Shown here one piece after another: positions 36,886 through 51,000 of a DNA stretch of 64,000 nt. Every line of letters begins with the position of its first letter. Position 1 is the first letter of the stretch. The DNA comes from Centroberyx gerrardi (taxonomy: Eukaryota; Chordata; Actinopteri; Beryciformes; Berycidae), in contig NC_135997.1 in the NCBI RefSeq assembly GCF_048128805.1, forward strand, positions 12,193,116 to 12,257,115. Reading direction: 5' to 3'. The translations under genes and the position numbers were made by a program. The notes beneath the pieces are model-generated. The model was not told the origin of the DNA. It did no database searches and saw only the letters and a list, made by a program, of their open reading frames with translations.

Positions 36886-38457
36886 ACTTTTTTAATCCCT
36901 GAGGGAAATCCAAATATATTTTAAATAATTTCTATATCATAGATATATACAATATATAATATCTTAAAGAAACAAGTATTCAGATAGTTCATGGGTTTAT
37001 AATGCCAAAATGTCTGTATACTGAAGATATTGTTAGTGTGAATTATGTTAATGATGATAATGTTATAGTGTGAATGGACAACACTTTCATCAAATACACT
37101 TTAACATCTAGCAAAACTCATTATCAACTCAGCAACAGTCAATCTCTGAATAAGGGAAGTATGACAATTGAGCAACAAAACCATCAATCACAAAATAATG
37201 GAAGATGAAATTGTGCAATCATACACTGCTTGATTTACTATCATCTGGAACCATATATTGTATAGAATTGTGAGAATAGAAGTACTTAATTCTTCAAACA
37301 ACAATACAACAAAAGACATGACTTAAATAAATAAATAAATATCACTTTAATGTATTCCATACACCACTTGTAAAAGAGCCACGTGAGTGTGAGGCAGGGA
37401 CTTCGGAGCAAAGTGTGCTTTTCAGCAGGAGTAGCTGAAGACCATGAAAGAGAGCAGGCTGCCCAGATACAAAAGGTTTCATCTCAACACATCAGGGATG
37501 GAGACAAAGGGCACTGAGTGGTGTTCTGCAGAAAAGGTGGAGCTCTGACGTCCAGCAGGTGTCGAAAAGACCATGAAAAGACTTATTCTGTGCATGTCTT
37601 GTTAGGCGGCTTATGTAAGAAAAAATCACAGCACATGCAAAGGGATCGTTAATGAGTGTGACTTGACAAGAAAGAGACAAAGAAGGCAAAGACATAAAAG
37701 CAAAATTAACAGTGAGATTGATAGGCATTATTATCAATGTCTCTTTTATGGATTTCTATGTTTCCTTTTACTCAGCAGCCAGTTCCTATAGTAACAGAAG
37801 AGGCTTTGGTGCACTTTTTCACCTAAGTAAAACTGTGCAGCAGAGATGGTTTAGTGTCATGCATGTGGCTCAACTACCGGATGTCAGTTTTATCATTCCA
37901 CCTTCAGACTAAAAAAATGTCCTTTGTTGCTCAAAATGATCACCCACTTTGGGAATTTGCCAATATTCATGAAGAATACTATATTTTCCAGAATTTGACC
38001 TAGAGAGGAAAGTGATCAGCATAGAAAAGCACTCAACATACCTTGTCATTTCATATTCAATTTTCATTTATTTCATATTTTTTGTATCTAAAGAGGGAAG
38101 CCACTACACAACATTCATACACCTACCCCTCCTTGTAACTGATAGTCACAAACTAAAACAGGCAGCAAAACAATTAAATGAAAATGTAACAAACACTCAA
38201 CCTTCTCAGACCCCCACACACACACCACTTACAACCAACCACAAGTACAGTAAATAATGATAAATAATAATAATTATAACCAGTCACTTACTGTACAGTA
38301 ATCTGTAAAAGTCATCATGTTATGAAGATGTTGGAAGAGCAACAGGTACTCTATACGATCCAACATGGCTGCCCACACATTTTATTAGAGGATGAAGCTC
38401 AGTAGTTTAGTGTAACAAACTGTAGGCTTGACAAGTCACTAGTGGTATAACTAGCCC

Positions 38458-38517
38458 ACACACACAGACACAGACGCAGACACAGACACACACTCATACA
38501 CACACACACACACACAT
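38458..38517. repeat. Impure (CA)n microsatellite
   Basis: A CA array interrupted by GA and CG units. Confidence 0.9.
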
Positions 38518-39062
38518 AGTCCACCTACACTATCTCAGTGTACAGAGAATGCGGATAGTGGCCTCTGCCAGGGAGTCATGAGCTGATGCTTGAGTGGGAT
38601 GTGATCTACTGTCCTTGTGTGGGCAATCTTGCTGTAAAAGGTTGCAGAAGAAACAAAAGAGATATGAGAACAGGAGGAGAGGAGAAAGAAAGAAGAGTCG
38701 AGGAGAGAGACGGGGGCGACGGTGTAACCAACTCAGTTTTTCCACTGGAAGTCACCAAGTTGTAAAGGCACTTTCACCCACTTTGACATTCTCTCCGGGG
38801 CTTCCTTTAATGTGAAGCGCACAGGCTTGACTGATCTCCGCCTCCCAGAGGAGGTGGACTTTCGGCGGTTTTAATCTGACTGAGCCCGTCCCAGAGAGAA
38901 CAGCTCCCACACTGCTGCATTACAACTTCACTCTGGTCTTTTGGCTTAGGATGTTTACCTTTGCAGTTTAGTTGGTCGCAAAGTATTAGAAGTTTAACCG
39001 GTCAGCTGCTGACTATCAGATCTCCTGCAAATCCAGCCGTTCTCTCTCCTCCACTGGCCCCT

Positions 39063-39089
<27 letters not shown>
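39063..39089. repeat. (AC)n microsatellite
   Basis: About 13 AC units. Confidence 0.93.
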
Positions 39090-39093
<4 letters not shown>

Positions 39094-42000
39094 GTTACCA
39101 TGGACACAATGCAATTCATTCACCCCAAGGTAATTTAGAGGAACATTGACGTACATCGCAGGACTTGAAATTAAATATTTATCTAACTAACCTTGGTGAA
39201 ATTTGTTATATATTTGTCTGTGCGCTTAAAATGGAAAGCCACACATGATACTATTATACTGCAGGTAAAATGTATTTCTCTATGTTGACCCTGCATTCAT
39301 CTGTATTTCAATGTGTTTCTCTGTATTGTATCCTTCAGTCAGTGTCATCTATGCATACCCAGTTTAATAAAGAGCAAGCTCTCTGAGAGTGTTGTAAGCT
39401 TTTGCTTTTGCAAGGCTACATGCTGGAAATATGAAGCATTCAGAGATTCAAGACCTGTGACCCTCACTAAGAAAGCCAGGAATGTGAGGTTATGCAATGA
39501 ATATAGGAACAAAAGACAAGCAAAGGAGTTTTAAAAATTAACCGATGGTTGCAAGCTGCTTGATCTCACATTTTTAATCAACCTAGCAGATATAAAGAAA
39601 TTTTAATAGAAAACATGGCCTACATTAATCGAATAAAGCCACGGTTATAGGTCTTTCTATTTTCACAGCTCTCATGTAACAATAGCTCTTGTCATGTGAC
39701 AGTTGTAATATTGCCAATCATAATTTCACAACATGCTCATCTCTCATCAGAAGAAAGCTCCATAAACACTAAGTGGATGGAAAGAATCTGAGGCGGAGAA
39801 TCAGCAGGCCGTTAGCGCAGCAGCTGCTGGGGGGTTTGTTACTGTAAGGGATGCTGCCTGCCTCGTACTGTAGGCCTACTGATGACCGTTTTTACTCGAC
39901 GGTGCTTTCCAACATCCAAGGCCGAGGGCTCGGCAGACATGTGACCTATTGAACGGTGACTGGAAAGCTTTGCAAGTGGTGCTGTCAACACCAGGACATA
40001 AATAAAGCTAAAGATAGGGCAATGTGGCCACAGCCCGGGTTTCTGGTCAGCCAAGGCTTTTTATAGAAACACTCTGATTTATAAAAGGCTAACAGGCTAT
40101 TTTTGACCCTATGGGCTTGGGGCAGAGGGATCTTGGAAACTTGTGATGCTTCTGGGTGCATGACTGACCCCTCTGACTTGAATGTGTTGGTGGTGGTAGG
40201 TTGTGGGAGTTGGGGCAGATAGCAGATGTGGCGGGGATGACAAACCGGCCAAAGGCCTGTGATGTTTTTGGAGACAATCCAGCCAGACAGACAGCCAGCA
40301 GGCCGATCACTGTTGATGGGTCTGTCTGGGTTTGAATTCAAATAAAGCTTTGATATACTCTGCTTTATTTGAATTGAAATTAAATTCATAATATGTTCAA
40401 ATTATTGTCGCAATTGTATTTTTTTATTGCAAACCTGATTTTAAAGGATAAGAGAAGAAAAGTATTAAATTACATTTATTCATTATTCTTTTATCTCGTC
40501 ATAATATTTCATCATAAGCAAAGCTCCATGAAAGGGTAAATAAGCAGCCCCCATATTTAACTAATGTGTTGTTCATGTTTTGAGTTTGAATCAACTGTCA
40601 CCTTTCTGTTTCTGCTTTAATATCACTGTATTGTTTTTTTAGTTTAGTTTTTAAAAGGGATTGAGAAGGTCACACTTGTTAAAATGTGATCTCTGTGATC
40701 GACAATAATTCAAACCTAACAGTAGGCTTGTGTGACTCTTTTAGGGTGACAGGATGACATATTGAAGTGTTATTGTAAGAGGTCAGGGGTTACAGTTTTG
40801 GCATGTTCACGACAGATCCTTAGGTCATGTTATATATTAATCTACAGTATCTCATCGGCATGTCCTCGTGTCCCAGTGGCTCCGGTGCATGCGAATCCAG
40901 CTCACATGTTGCGTGTCACATCATAAAAACAACTTTTAAAGAACCAAAATACGGCAGTAAAATGTATCATATCAATATTTACTTGAAGATATTCACTTTT
41001 CATTTCCATAGTGGGACAAAAACATTGGAAAAAGATTGTGGAAACAGGCTAGTTTGATCTATTAGTGCTTTACACCAAGAGAATGGCACGAATCCAGCAA
41101 AAAAAACTGTCTAGCCAATTTTAAATATTTATTATAATCATGGACCTGTGCGATCCCTGAGTTATATCAACCTGCTTCAGCCTCGACTGAAATAACAGCG
41201 GCTGTAAAATGACTTAATATTAAGTCTGATAGAGATCAACGACAATCTAGTTATGCCTATGTACTTAGCAAGCCAAACGTTTCTGACATTGATATTAAAC
41301 AGACGTGTACGAAATAAATAGGAGATGGCCGAGGCGTGATGCAGTGCTGAGAGCGTGTTGCTATAGAGACCCAATGCAAACAGTGGATCTTGGACTGACT
41401 CATGGGGTTTTAAGGGTCACTACTGAGGTTCCCCGAAAGCCACGTGGGTGTCTGCTGCCAACCCAAAATATGCTGTGGCTCCACATTGGGTAACCCCACA
41501 CTGTCAGTGTCAGATGTCAGGGGGCAGTGTGTGTGTGTGACTGTCATACCTCGCATACCGTTTATCAGCATCTCAATCAGCATTTAGATATACTGACTAA
41601 CTAAATATTACCGACATAAGTCAATGCCAAAGCCAAGGCACACACACAGATATTTGTCTGAACAATAGTCCATAGATCAAAGTTTTTATGGTGTGTGAGT
41701 TGACAGCCAAGTATAGAATTACACAGAATTACAGATCATGACATGACCTTTGTTCTCTTTTATTACCATAACAGACCACCAACAAGGTGCCAAAGAGAAG
41801 AAACCTCATTTCTGCTTCTGGTGTGAGTGATTATCCACTCAGGGAACCAAGGCCATTGCCTGCTTCACTGAATGCTTTACGGTGTGTATACATAACCAAA
41901 TAAAAGGTGTATATTGTTGAGGAGGTTGTTGTCGTTGTAACCTAAACTCAACCCAGCATCCTGAGAACACAAGCCTGAGGCGCATGGCGGTTTGGATGGG

Positions 42001-45000
42001 ATGGGTTGGAGATGAATGCCTCTTATTGTATCTACAGAAACCGATCCCATTCACTGAGCTACAACACAAACCTCATGCATGTTACTAAATAATGAATACA
42101 TTAAAGCACACGTGTCACTGAAGGGGTCTTTAGGGGAAAGAGGCGTCAGATATTTTTGTAGTACGGTTTATTTTCTGACAGGGTGACGGCGATGGATCAC
42201 TGGCTCATAGAGAAGTAGGGGAGATATGAGCTGGCTGAGGATTTGTGTTGTGCTGCATGTGCTGTTTGTATCCATGGCAACTGTACCGTGCCCCCTGATG
42301 CCAGATAGAGTCGCTGTCCTCGACAATATTGAGAAACCTAGCATGATTTAAGATCGTAGCGCCCCCTTTTCCACTCTACTGCTGTAACAGGAGAAGTGAA
42401 TCAGTCTTTGTGGACAACGGCCTTGTAAGGGTTACGAGATGTGAAGGTTAGATAGTTTGGGTTAGATGTCCACCAAGAGGTTCTGACTCTGTGGTTTAGT
42501 GAATAAACGAATAGGTGGTGGGAGGCTTTTGTGAGCCTTAGCAGGTGATGCTTCATGACTGTCAAATACATTACGTTGTGTTCAAATTGAATTCATTTAG
42601 GAAAAAAAATTGCATGGCGTTCATTTTCTTGTAAGAATGAAAAGTGGATTGAGTCGGAGATAAAGAGTTAATCAAATATGTCAGATCAAGTTTTTGGGAG
42701 ATTGGCTCAATTTGCCTGTTAAGTAATGAGAACATTGACACCAAGTCTTCCTGGTTGATCATTTGCTCCAGAGCTCCATGCTAATACTTTAGCATACACT
42801 TTGCTGAGTGATAGGAGGGAAAGGAATATTATTAGGAGTACTGACATTTTAGAAATAAAAAGTAGTCAGTGGTTTTTATTATATGGCTTATGGATTCATA
42901 ACTTTACAAATTGAAATATCATTATAGCAGGTTTATTTTTGGAACTATTTCAAGTGAACAACCATGTATTCATCCGCTGCACAGTGATTTTTAACTCTAC
43001 ACACTCTCCCACAGCAATTACTTTCTCTTAAAACAGGGAAAGTAGATGCCGGTAGTTCAAAACCGTTTTTTCCTACTCCTACACAAAACTGCCACACTTG
43101 GCACATATCACTGAAGATTACTTACTAGCTTTAGAGCTGTTACAAGTTCTCATTTTCTCACTTTTGAGATAATGCTAGTTGCCTATTATGATTTCCCAGT
43201 CTGTGTTCTCATCACTTAACAGGTAAACTGTTAAAAATGAGCCGGTCTCCCAAAAAACTTGGTGCATTCTTTTCAGACTGACAGGCAATTTGTCCTGCTG
43301 ATTGTTGTACTGTGGGTTTGTATTTCACAAGTTGGTCAGATGTTGCTGTGTCTGAGAAAAATCAGTAGAACAAGCAAGTAGATATCCTGATGCCAAAAAT
43401 ATACGTGACTGAATCTATTTCTGAGGTCTCACTGCAGTCTCTTATTACACGGCACATTGATTGTGGCTGGATGATGTGCTTGTTCAGGTATTCTCAGTCT
43501 CAATAAAGCTCCCCGGATGCTATCTTGGGAGGATAATTTGAGAATGTGTGTTAAATATACTCCACACACCCACTTTCATTCTTTATTCATTAACCTGCAA
43601 ACACAATTTTTTCCACAGTCATCAGCAGTAAGATGAAAATGAAACCAGACAGGGTAATGCAAGACCCTGACTCATGCAAGTCTTTAACAAAGCAAGGGAA
43701 AGAGTCAAGGTCAAATGTTAAAAAAAAAAAACAACAACTTTGACCTGATGTTGTGCTTTTGATCCAAGAAATGTTTTCCTGCAGTATGCATTATCATCAG
43801 CATCTCAAACTGAATGACTATTGTTGTTAAAGCCATTATCTATGACATGCATCAATCCAATTACCGATTAGATATTGTACAGTTGTCCATGATTTCATTT
43901 TCAGTTTTTCAAATTCAATCCTGTCCAGCAAGAGACAATCTGGAGTGCTTGTTGCAGCTGATACAAAAGATAGTAGATGCTGCCACCTAGTGGAGAATGT
44001 ACGAACACTTGTTGAATTAAATATTATATGATATAATCATAAAAGAAACTAAAAATATGAAATCAAAATACAGTTATATAGGGAAACATGCCTGAGCACA
44101 GAAAACAAAGGAACCAGGAAATATGAATGTGTAGAAAAAATAAATGTGATCCACAATAGACTCGATTTGCTCCAAATGCAATCTATTCAAACATGAATTG
44201 AATAGTGTGTTTATCAGTGTTTGTGTTCATGTAAATCAGTATTCTGTGGAATTATGCTGATTTTCTAATCCCCTTTTTTGCAATACAAACTCAGACTGAT
44301 TGTGCTGATTTTGAGTCAGTATAAAAAAAAGAAGAAAATCATCAGATAGGATCACTCTGATCCAAATACCACAAGATCAAGATTACAGAATTCAGATGAC
44401 GTCCATCCTGCCATCTGTGGGACAAATAATGTTGCCACATTGTAGAAAAAATAAACTTCCCATATCTGTGCAAGCTGTTTTCATTCATTAATTCAACGAT
44501 ACTTTTAAAAATAAAGATTGACAAGAAAATCTCTCACTGACCATCTAGCTGGTCCAGCAGTTATTACGAGACATTGTTTTCAAGATTTTGTTAATTTAAT
44601 GATATGTAAGCATTAAATACTACTGTTAATCTATATTTTCATGATGTAGCCTATAGGTTGTATTACTGTATTACTGTATTACCCCGTCCTCACCAATTAC
44701 ATCACAAGTTCTTGGTTATATACTGTATATCACCCTTTATGTCTCTAAGTCCACCCTGAATCCAAATTTCCAGTGGGATCAGGATTATCCTGATTTTTGG
44801 CATCAAAATGATCCTAATCTCTGTTTTGAAAAACGCAGAAGCAACATTTTAAGCTTGATGAAAGGTAGGATTGGATTACCAAATCCAAATCCAAATCTGA
44901 ACGATCAGAATCTCATTTATCTATTTTGAAAAACCCAATTTTCAGATTTAATCCAATCCAATTACTGAAATCCTATCGGATACATTTTGAAAAACTGGGC

Positions 45001-45208
45001 CCTGTTGTGTAAAACAGGTGCAGAGAGACTTTGTTGTGCACATACAGGCAGGCAGTGCCATCTGTGGGTGAGCAGGGAGAGTTCCTCACATAGAGATGGT
45101 GTGTGAGAGGAGCAGATGAGCCTGAGTTTGATGACTTAGTGACAAGAAAAGTGTGAGTGACAAGAAAGTCTACTTTCAAATATGCAATACTTTATTGATA
45201 CCTGCAAG

Positions 45209-45360
45209 GGTGGAAGAAACTAATTACATTTACTCATGTTGCTGTAATTGAGTAGCTTTTTTGTACTTTTGTACTTTATGAGTATTTTTTAAAATCAGTA
45301 ATTTTACTTTTACTTAGGTATGTTTTTACTGAAGTATTGTACTTCACTACATTTGAAATC
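45209..45360. repeat. Probable dispersed repeat (TACTTTTGTACTTTATGAGT type)
   Basis: The block runs from GGTGGAAGAAACTAATTAC through repeated TACTT words to TGTACTTCACTACATTTG. I recognise this composition as widespread in fish genomes. The borders are approximate. Confidence 0.45.
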
Positions 45361-45516
45361 TCCATAAACATCAGAAACTGGACCATCGTAAATTGACAAA
45401 TGGACTGGAGCCATTCGCAGTGAACGGTACCAGTCAGCAAAGAAGAGAAGAGTAATCTGGCTTTACTTTGTTTGCGCACTTTATCAGACAGATCAGCGCT
45501 CCTGAAGCAGGTAGGA

Positions 45517-45640
45517 CTCTGTGCCTTGCTCAAGCGCACTTCAGTAGCACACATTGCCGACACAGAGGCTTGAACCCAGGTCCTCCAGTTGAACGGTGGT
45601 GTCCCTACTCACTATGCCACCCTGCTGCCCCACCCATGAC
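45517..45640 (+). repeat. Dispersed repeat, copy B
   Basis: GCCTTGCTCAAGCGCACTTC, then GACACAGAGGCTTGAACCC, then CAGGTCCTCC, then CACTATGCCACCCTGCTGCC. The first three blocks match copy A at 8321-8400 in order and orientation. Confidence 0.6.
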
Positions 45641-47790
45641 CTTTGAATTACATGTGTCAAAATTAGAAATACCCGCCCATGCTGTACTTAAGACCCAAGG
45701 TGTGTAAGCTGTCTTGATGAGATGTAAGCCGTCTTGATGAGATAAATGAACGAGCAAGATTTAACTGTGTGACGGTGTAATATACACATTGTTCAATTCC
45801 ATTCCTATTCCTCAGCGAACAGACTCTTTGTAAAAAGTCATTCAATGAACACTGGTGGTAAATAATTGACTGTAATCACAGTCTGCAGGATTCTCTCACT
45901 CCCTCAGCTCCCAAGGCTACAGACTGGCTACTGATTACCTTGAACCAAGTCTCCTTATTACTTTTGATCAGTGAGAGTGAGTTTAAACATTTGCTGGAAA
46001 GACTCCTCCTTCAAAAACATACTGTAGAGACCGGGTACAAGGTTCAGTTAGTGCTACTTGAATAAAGGACGTGATTTCAGTGTGAAAGAGCGTCAATTAC
46101 AGTACATTTGACGGGTAAGAATAGAAACAGCAGACTATATTTAATGTGGATGTGTGCCTGTACTCCTCTGTCAGCAACCTGCTGTTACTATTTGTCTGAG
46201 CTTAGAAACACACTAACAGCCCAAACAAAATCTTAGACCATAAATTATGATTGGACAGAGAAACATTTGATTAGATTCACTGCTCCTGCTCTACTGATTA
46301 AATCCTCCTCCCGTCTCTTCCGAACAGGCTGCAGTTGCTCCTGTAAGTTCATTTTAGCCCCAACTGAGGCAGCAGTGAATGAGATGTTTGATAAGAGTAG
46401 AAGCAAAAAGTAGAGAATACAAAAATGATCAGGGCTTTCTTCTGTTTACTGTATAAATGTCAGTCCACTAGGAATCTGGTAACAGCCCCTTCAAATGAAT
46501 AAATAACTTTAAATCCAATTTATTTCAAATTTTATTTCATTCAACAAACATGTTGACACTTTGAATACATTACAAAAATACAGTCATTTAAACCACCCAT
46601 AAATTCATTTATATTATTTAACAGCAATGGCATGAAAACAATCATAACTGAGGTGCCATTCTCCACATGTGCATTCTGGCATAAAATATGTTTCTCCCTG
46701 CCACTAGCTCTGTGTTTGCAAAATCCAAGTCCATCTAAATAAGGAACAGCATTACACAAAGCTGCCATAACTCACACAAGAGTGAGACTCCAGGACCATT
46801 AGGAATTACAGTGGTGGACTGTGGGTGCATTTTTCTTACAACTGCAGCTACAGGAGTGAGCTGTTAAGCACTGTGTGCATCACTCGCTGTACAGGAAAAA
46901 CACTGCACCAAGAAATCTGACACTGCACAGTTGGAGCGTAGTTTTATCTCAGAATAGAGATTATGAAAACAAAGATTTACTGAGTTTGACTGCTGTGAAA
47001 CATGACAGTTCCAGTATAATGCTGAATTCACTGACAAATCGTTAAGTTTGCTAGAGCTCAATAAACTATAAAAGCTACAGATGAAAGACATTTGTGAACA
47101 TGGATGTTTTTTGTTTGTTAAAGCTAGTGAGCATGCTAAAAATAGCGGCTACCCTGTTGGGGACGTATATCTCAGTCTGCCCTTGAGCTGTAAAGGACCC
47201 GAGATTTGACTTTCATACCCCTCCGTCACGGCCAACCAGATGAGCCCGGGCAGCCGCAGCACTAATCCAATCCCACCTCCAGTTGGGATTGTTGGGAGTG
47301 GAAGGGATCTGTGGCCACAAGGATTGGGAATCCACAAGCAATAGGCTGGATCAACAGGGATCAATCGGGATCAGTAAGGAGGCAGAGGCCTTGGATCTGC
47401 AGATCACTGACCAACAGACACATGGTACAGTACAGAGAGCAGCAGGGAATCAGCCTTCCAGCACCAACAGATTGCACTGATATAAGGACTAACTAGTCAG
47501 AGATAGTCTGGCAACAAGAGGGAAAAACATAATAGCACCTTGAATAGTAGCAATTGTCTCAGCAACACTTGTTTTCCTTGAATATCTATATCTATGACGA
47601 TTTTGAATTGCTTATATTGGTATTTCATGGATAGAAAAAGTATATATCCAACCACTAAACATACTGTCCACAATATATGATGATCTCTCCTAATAGCACT
47701 GTACATTACATAGCAATTTCATAATTATTTAACTATATTTACTCATCATACGAGTTATAATTATTCATTATGTTATTTCATGCCATCCCT

Positions 47791-48059
47791 TTTATTTTCC
47801 CCTGACATATTCAAAACTGTGATTCCTCCCCCTTATGTTGAAGCTTCTGACCAGTAGAGGGAAACATGCATCTCAATGTTTTGGCAGTGATGAGAATTAC
47901 ACCTTATACTTTCTTTTCTTCCGTTTACAGAATCAGCAGGAATCCCCCGGATAGGCTACCATGGAGGTGGGATAAACCCAAATTCAATACATTCACCCTG
48001 GTGTCTAACAGACCCTTAGTGTCGCGTGAGGCTGTAGGTTCAGATCTCTTGCAGTCGTG
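47791..48059 (-). other. Probable ca7 3' UTR
   Basis: Sequence following the ca7 stop on the minus strand. TTTATT at 47791-47796 reads AATAAA on that strand, about 265 nt past the stop, and is a plausible polyadenylation signal. Confidence 0.45.
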
Positions 48060-51000
48060 TTAGTTGAAGGAGGCCCGCACTTTCCTGTCTTTCAGAGGCT
48101 GAGGCGGCCTGAAGTTGTTCTCCATCCGCATCCTCTGATCCTCTTCCTCTCCGGTTAACAGAAGCATTCTGAACTTGCCCATCTGCGTTGGGAGAGAGCA
48201 GAGAGATTCAATTTTCCCCTACTAAGAAATTGAAACTACTTATTTTTTTGTAAGATAGGTGCCATAACCCTCTAACCCCACCAACTCATGCCACTAAAAA
48301 ACATAACAAATGTACCACTCTCAATCCTAGCATTTCACTGTTGCTCTAGGTCTACTATTATATGGGGAAAGGAAAAACAAAATAATACCCTGTTACATAA
48401 GGGCTTTTCCCTGCTGGGTCTCCATGCAAGCATTTTTCAATTAAACCCCTGCAAAACACTTCTACCCATCCAGTCATCCATCCGTCAGGATAATCAGCTG
48501 GAGGGGATCAAAGGCTTGAGGCCTGGAGTCCTAGGTTGTGGGGCCAGTCGCCTAGCTTACGCCCCACCCGCAGCCCTGCTAGAGGCATGGGTATGCAGAC
48601 AGAAAGCTCATGACTGCACCCAAGCCGACTCAGTGATTAAAAAGGCCCCATTCTCCATCGACAGCCATGGAGTTAAAGATGGGGAACGAGAATGGAAAAG
48701 AGCGACAAAGGAAGACAACGTGAGAATGGGATCAAGAGGCTGGCAGCGGTCTGAACAGGGCCGCCTCACAGGGGGTCCCGATAGGCATCTGCTGCTTCAT
48801 CCAGTCAGTTGGTCAGCTTACCTTGTCAACAAGGTGGGAGTATCTGCCTTAAGCTTTTCTTTTCTTTTATAGTCAATGACAAGTCTAAAACATTGTCTAT
48901 ATACTGTATGTGAGGGTTGGATAATAAAACCAAGGCAACCCTCAACATGCCGTCCCCCACGAATGATGCTATCTCCCTCTGGGTCAATCAATAACAAATA
49001 TGTCACCTTGTTTTGGCCTGTAACTGTAGTGCCAGCTTTGGGCCAATCAGTGTAATTTTGGAAATGCCAGAAAGCAGTGTTGAGATGCAGCATTCCTCAA
49101 AGCTTCCTAAAAATCCTATCAGCCGTACCAGACAAAGGACAGACAGACCGAAGGACACTTGTGGACAGGTGTTGTAAATTAGCGTTTCGCTACAAACACT
49201 AAACACAGTGCATCTTGTTCTTGTGCATAAATGTTACAATTCTAATGCTACTGTGATGTCCATGTCAAATAAAATAAACTTAACTTAAATTCCCGCAATT
49301 TCATTGTGGGGGACAATCAAGTTGTTAACAAGATGACAACTGGTTTAACATTGTCCTGCCTTAAATTTCCAATCCAATGTCGCCTCATTATGTCTAGGGT
49401 TATGGGGGCATTGCAGAGTCAACCAATGGCATGTGGTCCAGCTTTGTGTTTTCATTAAAATGGTGTTCATTAACATGAGTAAAAGAGAGGAATTGCTCAC
49501 TATTTTGCAGTTGAAAGTCAGATGCAACAACAATACTTCCTCTTACATTCACTTGAAGATTATACAACTGCCCTTCGATAAGCTGGTGGCCATTATTTTC
49601 CCTGACTTTCTCCATTACCACTGCATCTCAATTGCAAACACGTGTTGTGCATTAAGATATTATTCATGAAGGAGGTGACTGATGTTGCCACACAAACTGT
49701 GTGTCTGTTCATGCAGCCTGCACAGGAGTGCATCCACATGCACGTAGAGGATGCAGATGTGGAGCAGATAGATCTGCTGCTGCAAATGAATGCGAAAAAA
49801 ATAAATAAAAAAGTAATTTCACACTGCTCTACATTTGAAAACTGTACACTTTGACTTTAAAAACAGATCAAACTTGAAATGTGAAAAATGTTGGGCTATG
49901 ATGCAGAACATTTGGTTTGTGGAATATTTGAGAGCAATCAGTCATACTGTTGAGTTCAACACGTGTTATGAATATTATGAAACCAGGGGAATATACTGTC
50001 AGTTGTTTGCACACTCGCAGATCTGGTTCACCATTCCAAAAGTCGGGGAGCAACTGATCACAAAAGAGACCAGATCTTCCCCTCTCTCAACAATCAAAAA
50101 CAAGGAAGAAAAATGTAGATGGATGCCTTAGATACGTTATTTACATCTGACAACAAATGTCTGTCTTACCCGTCAGCTTCATATTTCCATTGGCATGTAC
50201 ACTATGCATTCCAAATGGTGATTAGATTACAATGGCATTAGCCTTTGGTCCTGTCATAATACTGTACAGCAGCATACTCCCCCTACTGCACTTACCTTTA
50301 TCTGCTCTTATCTCTCACACAGAACAAGGTAGCTATCTTTTATATTTATTTCATGGGAGTGAGAAATTAAGAATGACAAATTTCTTTCTGCAATGGCTCA
50401 AGACATACTGTAGGTTTCAAATAGTATTTAACCATCTATTTTCTTGTATGCTCAATGCCTGGATCTTTTGCAGTCAAAGGAGCATGTTTCCAGCTTTCAC
50501 CTGTTTTTCCGACACTATGATCGGCTCCTTCAGGACGATCCAGATGACGCTCTCGTGGAGAGGGGGTGTGGTCAGTGATCCAGGATAGGTCCAGAAGTGG
50601 AGGCTGCTGGGTAGAAGGCACTTGGGGTTGAAACCTTTGAAATCTGCGACACTGCCCTATAATGGAAACAAAGACAACAGCTTCATATTACTGCAATAAG
50701 GCTGAGAGCAGACCGTAAACCAGATAAACAATGCATGGTAATAAAATCCTGTCACAACACATCACTCACCTTAAACTTCACCATGTACAGAGCGTCTGTT
50801 ATCTTGTGGAGCCATCTGTGGTCATCGCCTGCCTAACAATAAAACACCGGTGGTTTTTTAAATTGATTTGAGATCTTTGGAGGGAATCCAGTTTGAGAGA
50901 CATTTTACATTTTCTTGGTATAGTAAGAAGAAGTCAGTTCACTCCTGTTGAAGTTGGCAACACAAAGCTAAGAAACACAGCTGACACCACAACACTGGCA

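Larger units (their letters stand above)
32442..47790. other. 15-kb stretch with no supported gene
   Basis: All open frames are short and lack domains. It holds simple repeats (33599-33622 poly-T, 34472-34573, 36825-36882, 38458-38517, 39063-39089), two dispersed repeats (45209-45360 and 45517-45640) and AT-rich unique sequence. In the human locus PDP2 lies between the equivalents of cdh16 and ca7; its long single coding exon is not visible here. A somewhat GC-richer patch at 34000-34340 has no coding signature. Confidence 0.55.

Noticed and set aside
39985..40389. 134-codon minus-strand frame in the gene-free interval
   Set aside because: No domain, no splice context, and no resemblance to PDP2 or another expected neighbour.
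44755..45003. Region with repeated ATCCAAATCC words and an end reading TTTTGAAAAACTGGGCCC
   Set aside because: It looks like part of a fish repeat, but no matching opposite end or target duplication could be found.
48288..48872. 194-codon plus-strand open frame, the longest single ORF in the window
   Set aside because: It lies in a ca7 intron, has no recognised domain, and its composition is that of ordinary intron sequence.
49345..50131. Cluster of small frames in ca7 intron 6, considered as a transposase or retrocopy remnant
   Set aside because: A resemblance to Harbinger-type transposase was too weak to support, and no terminal repeats were found.
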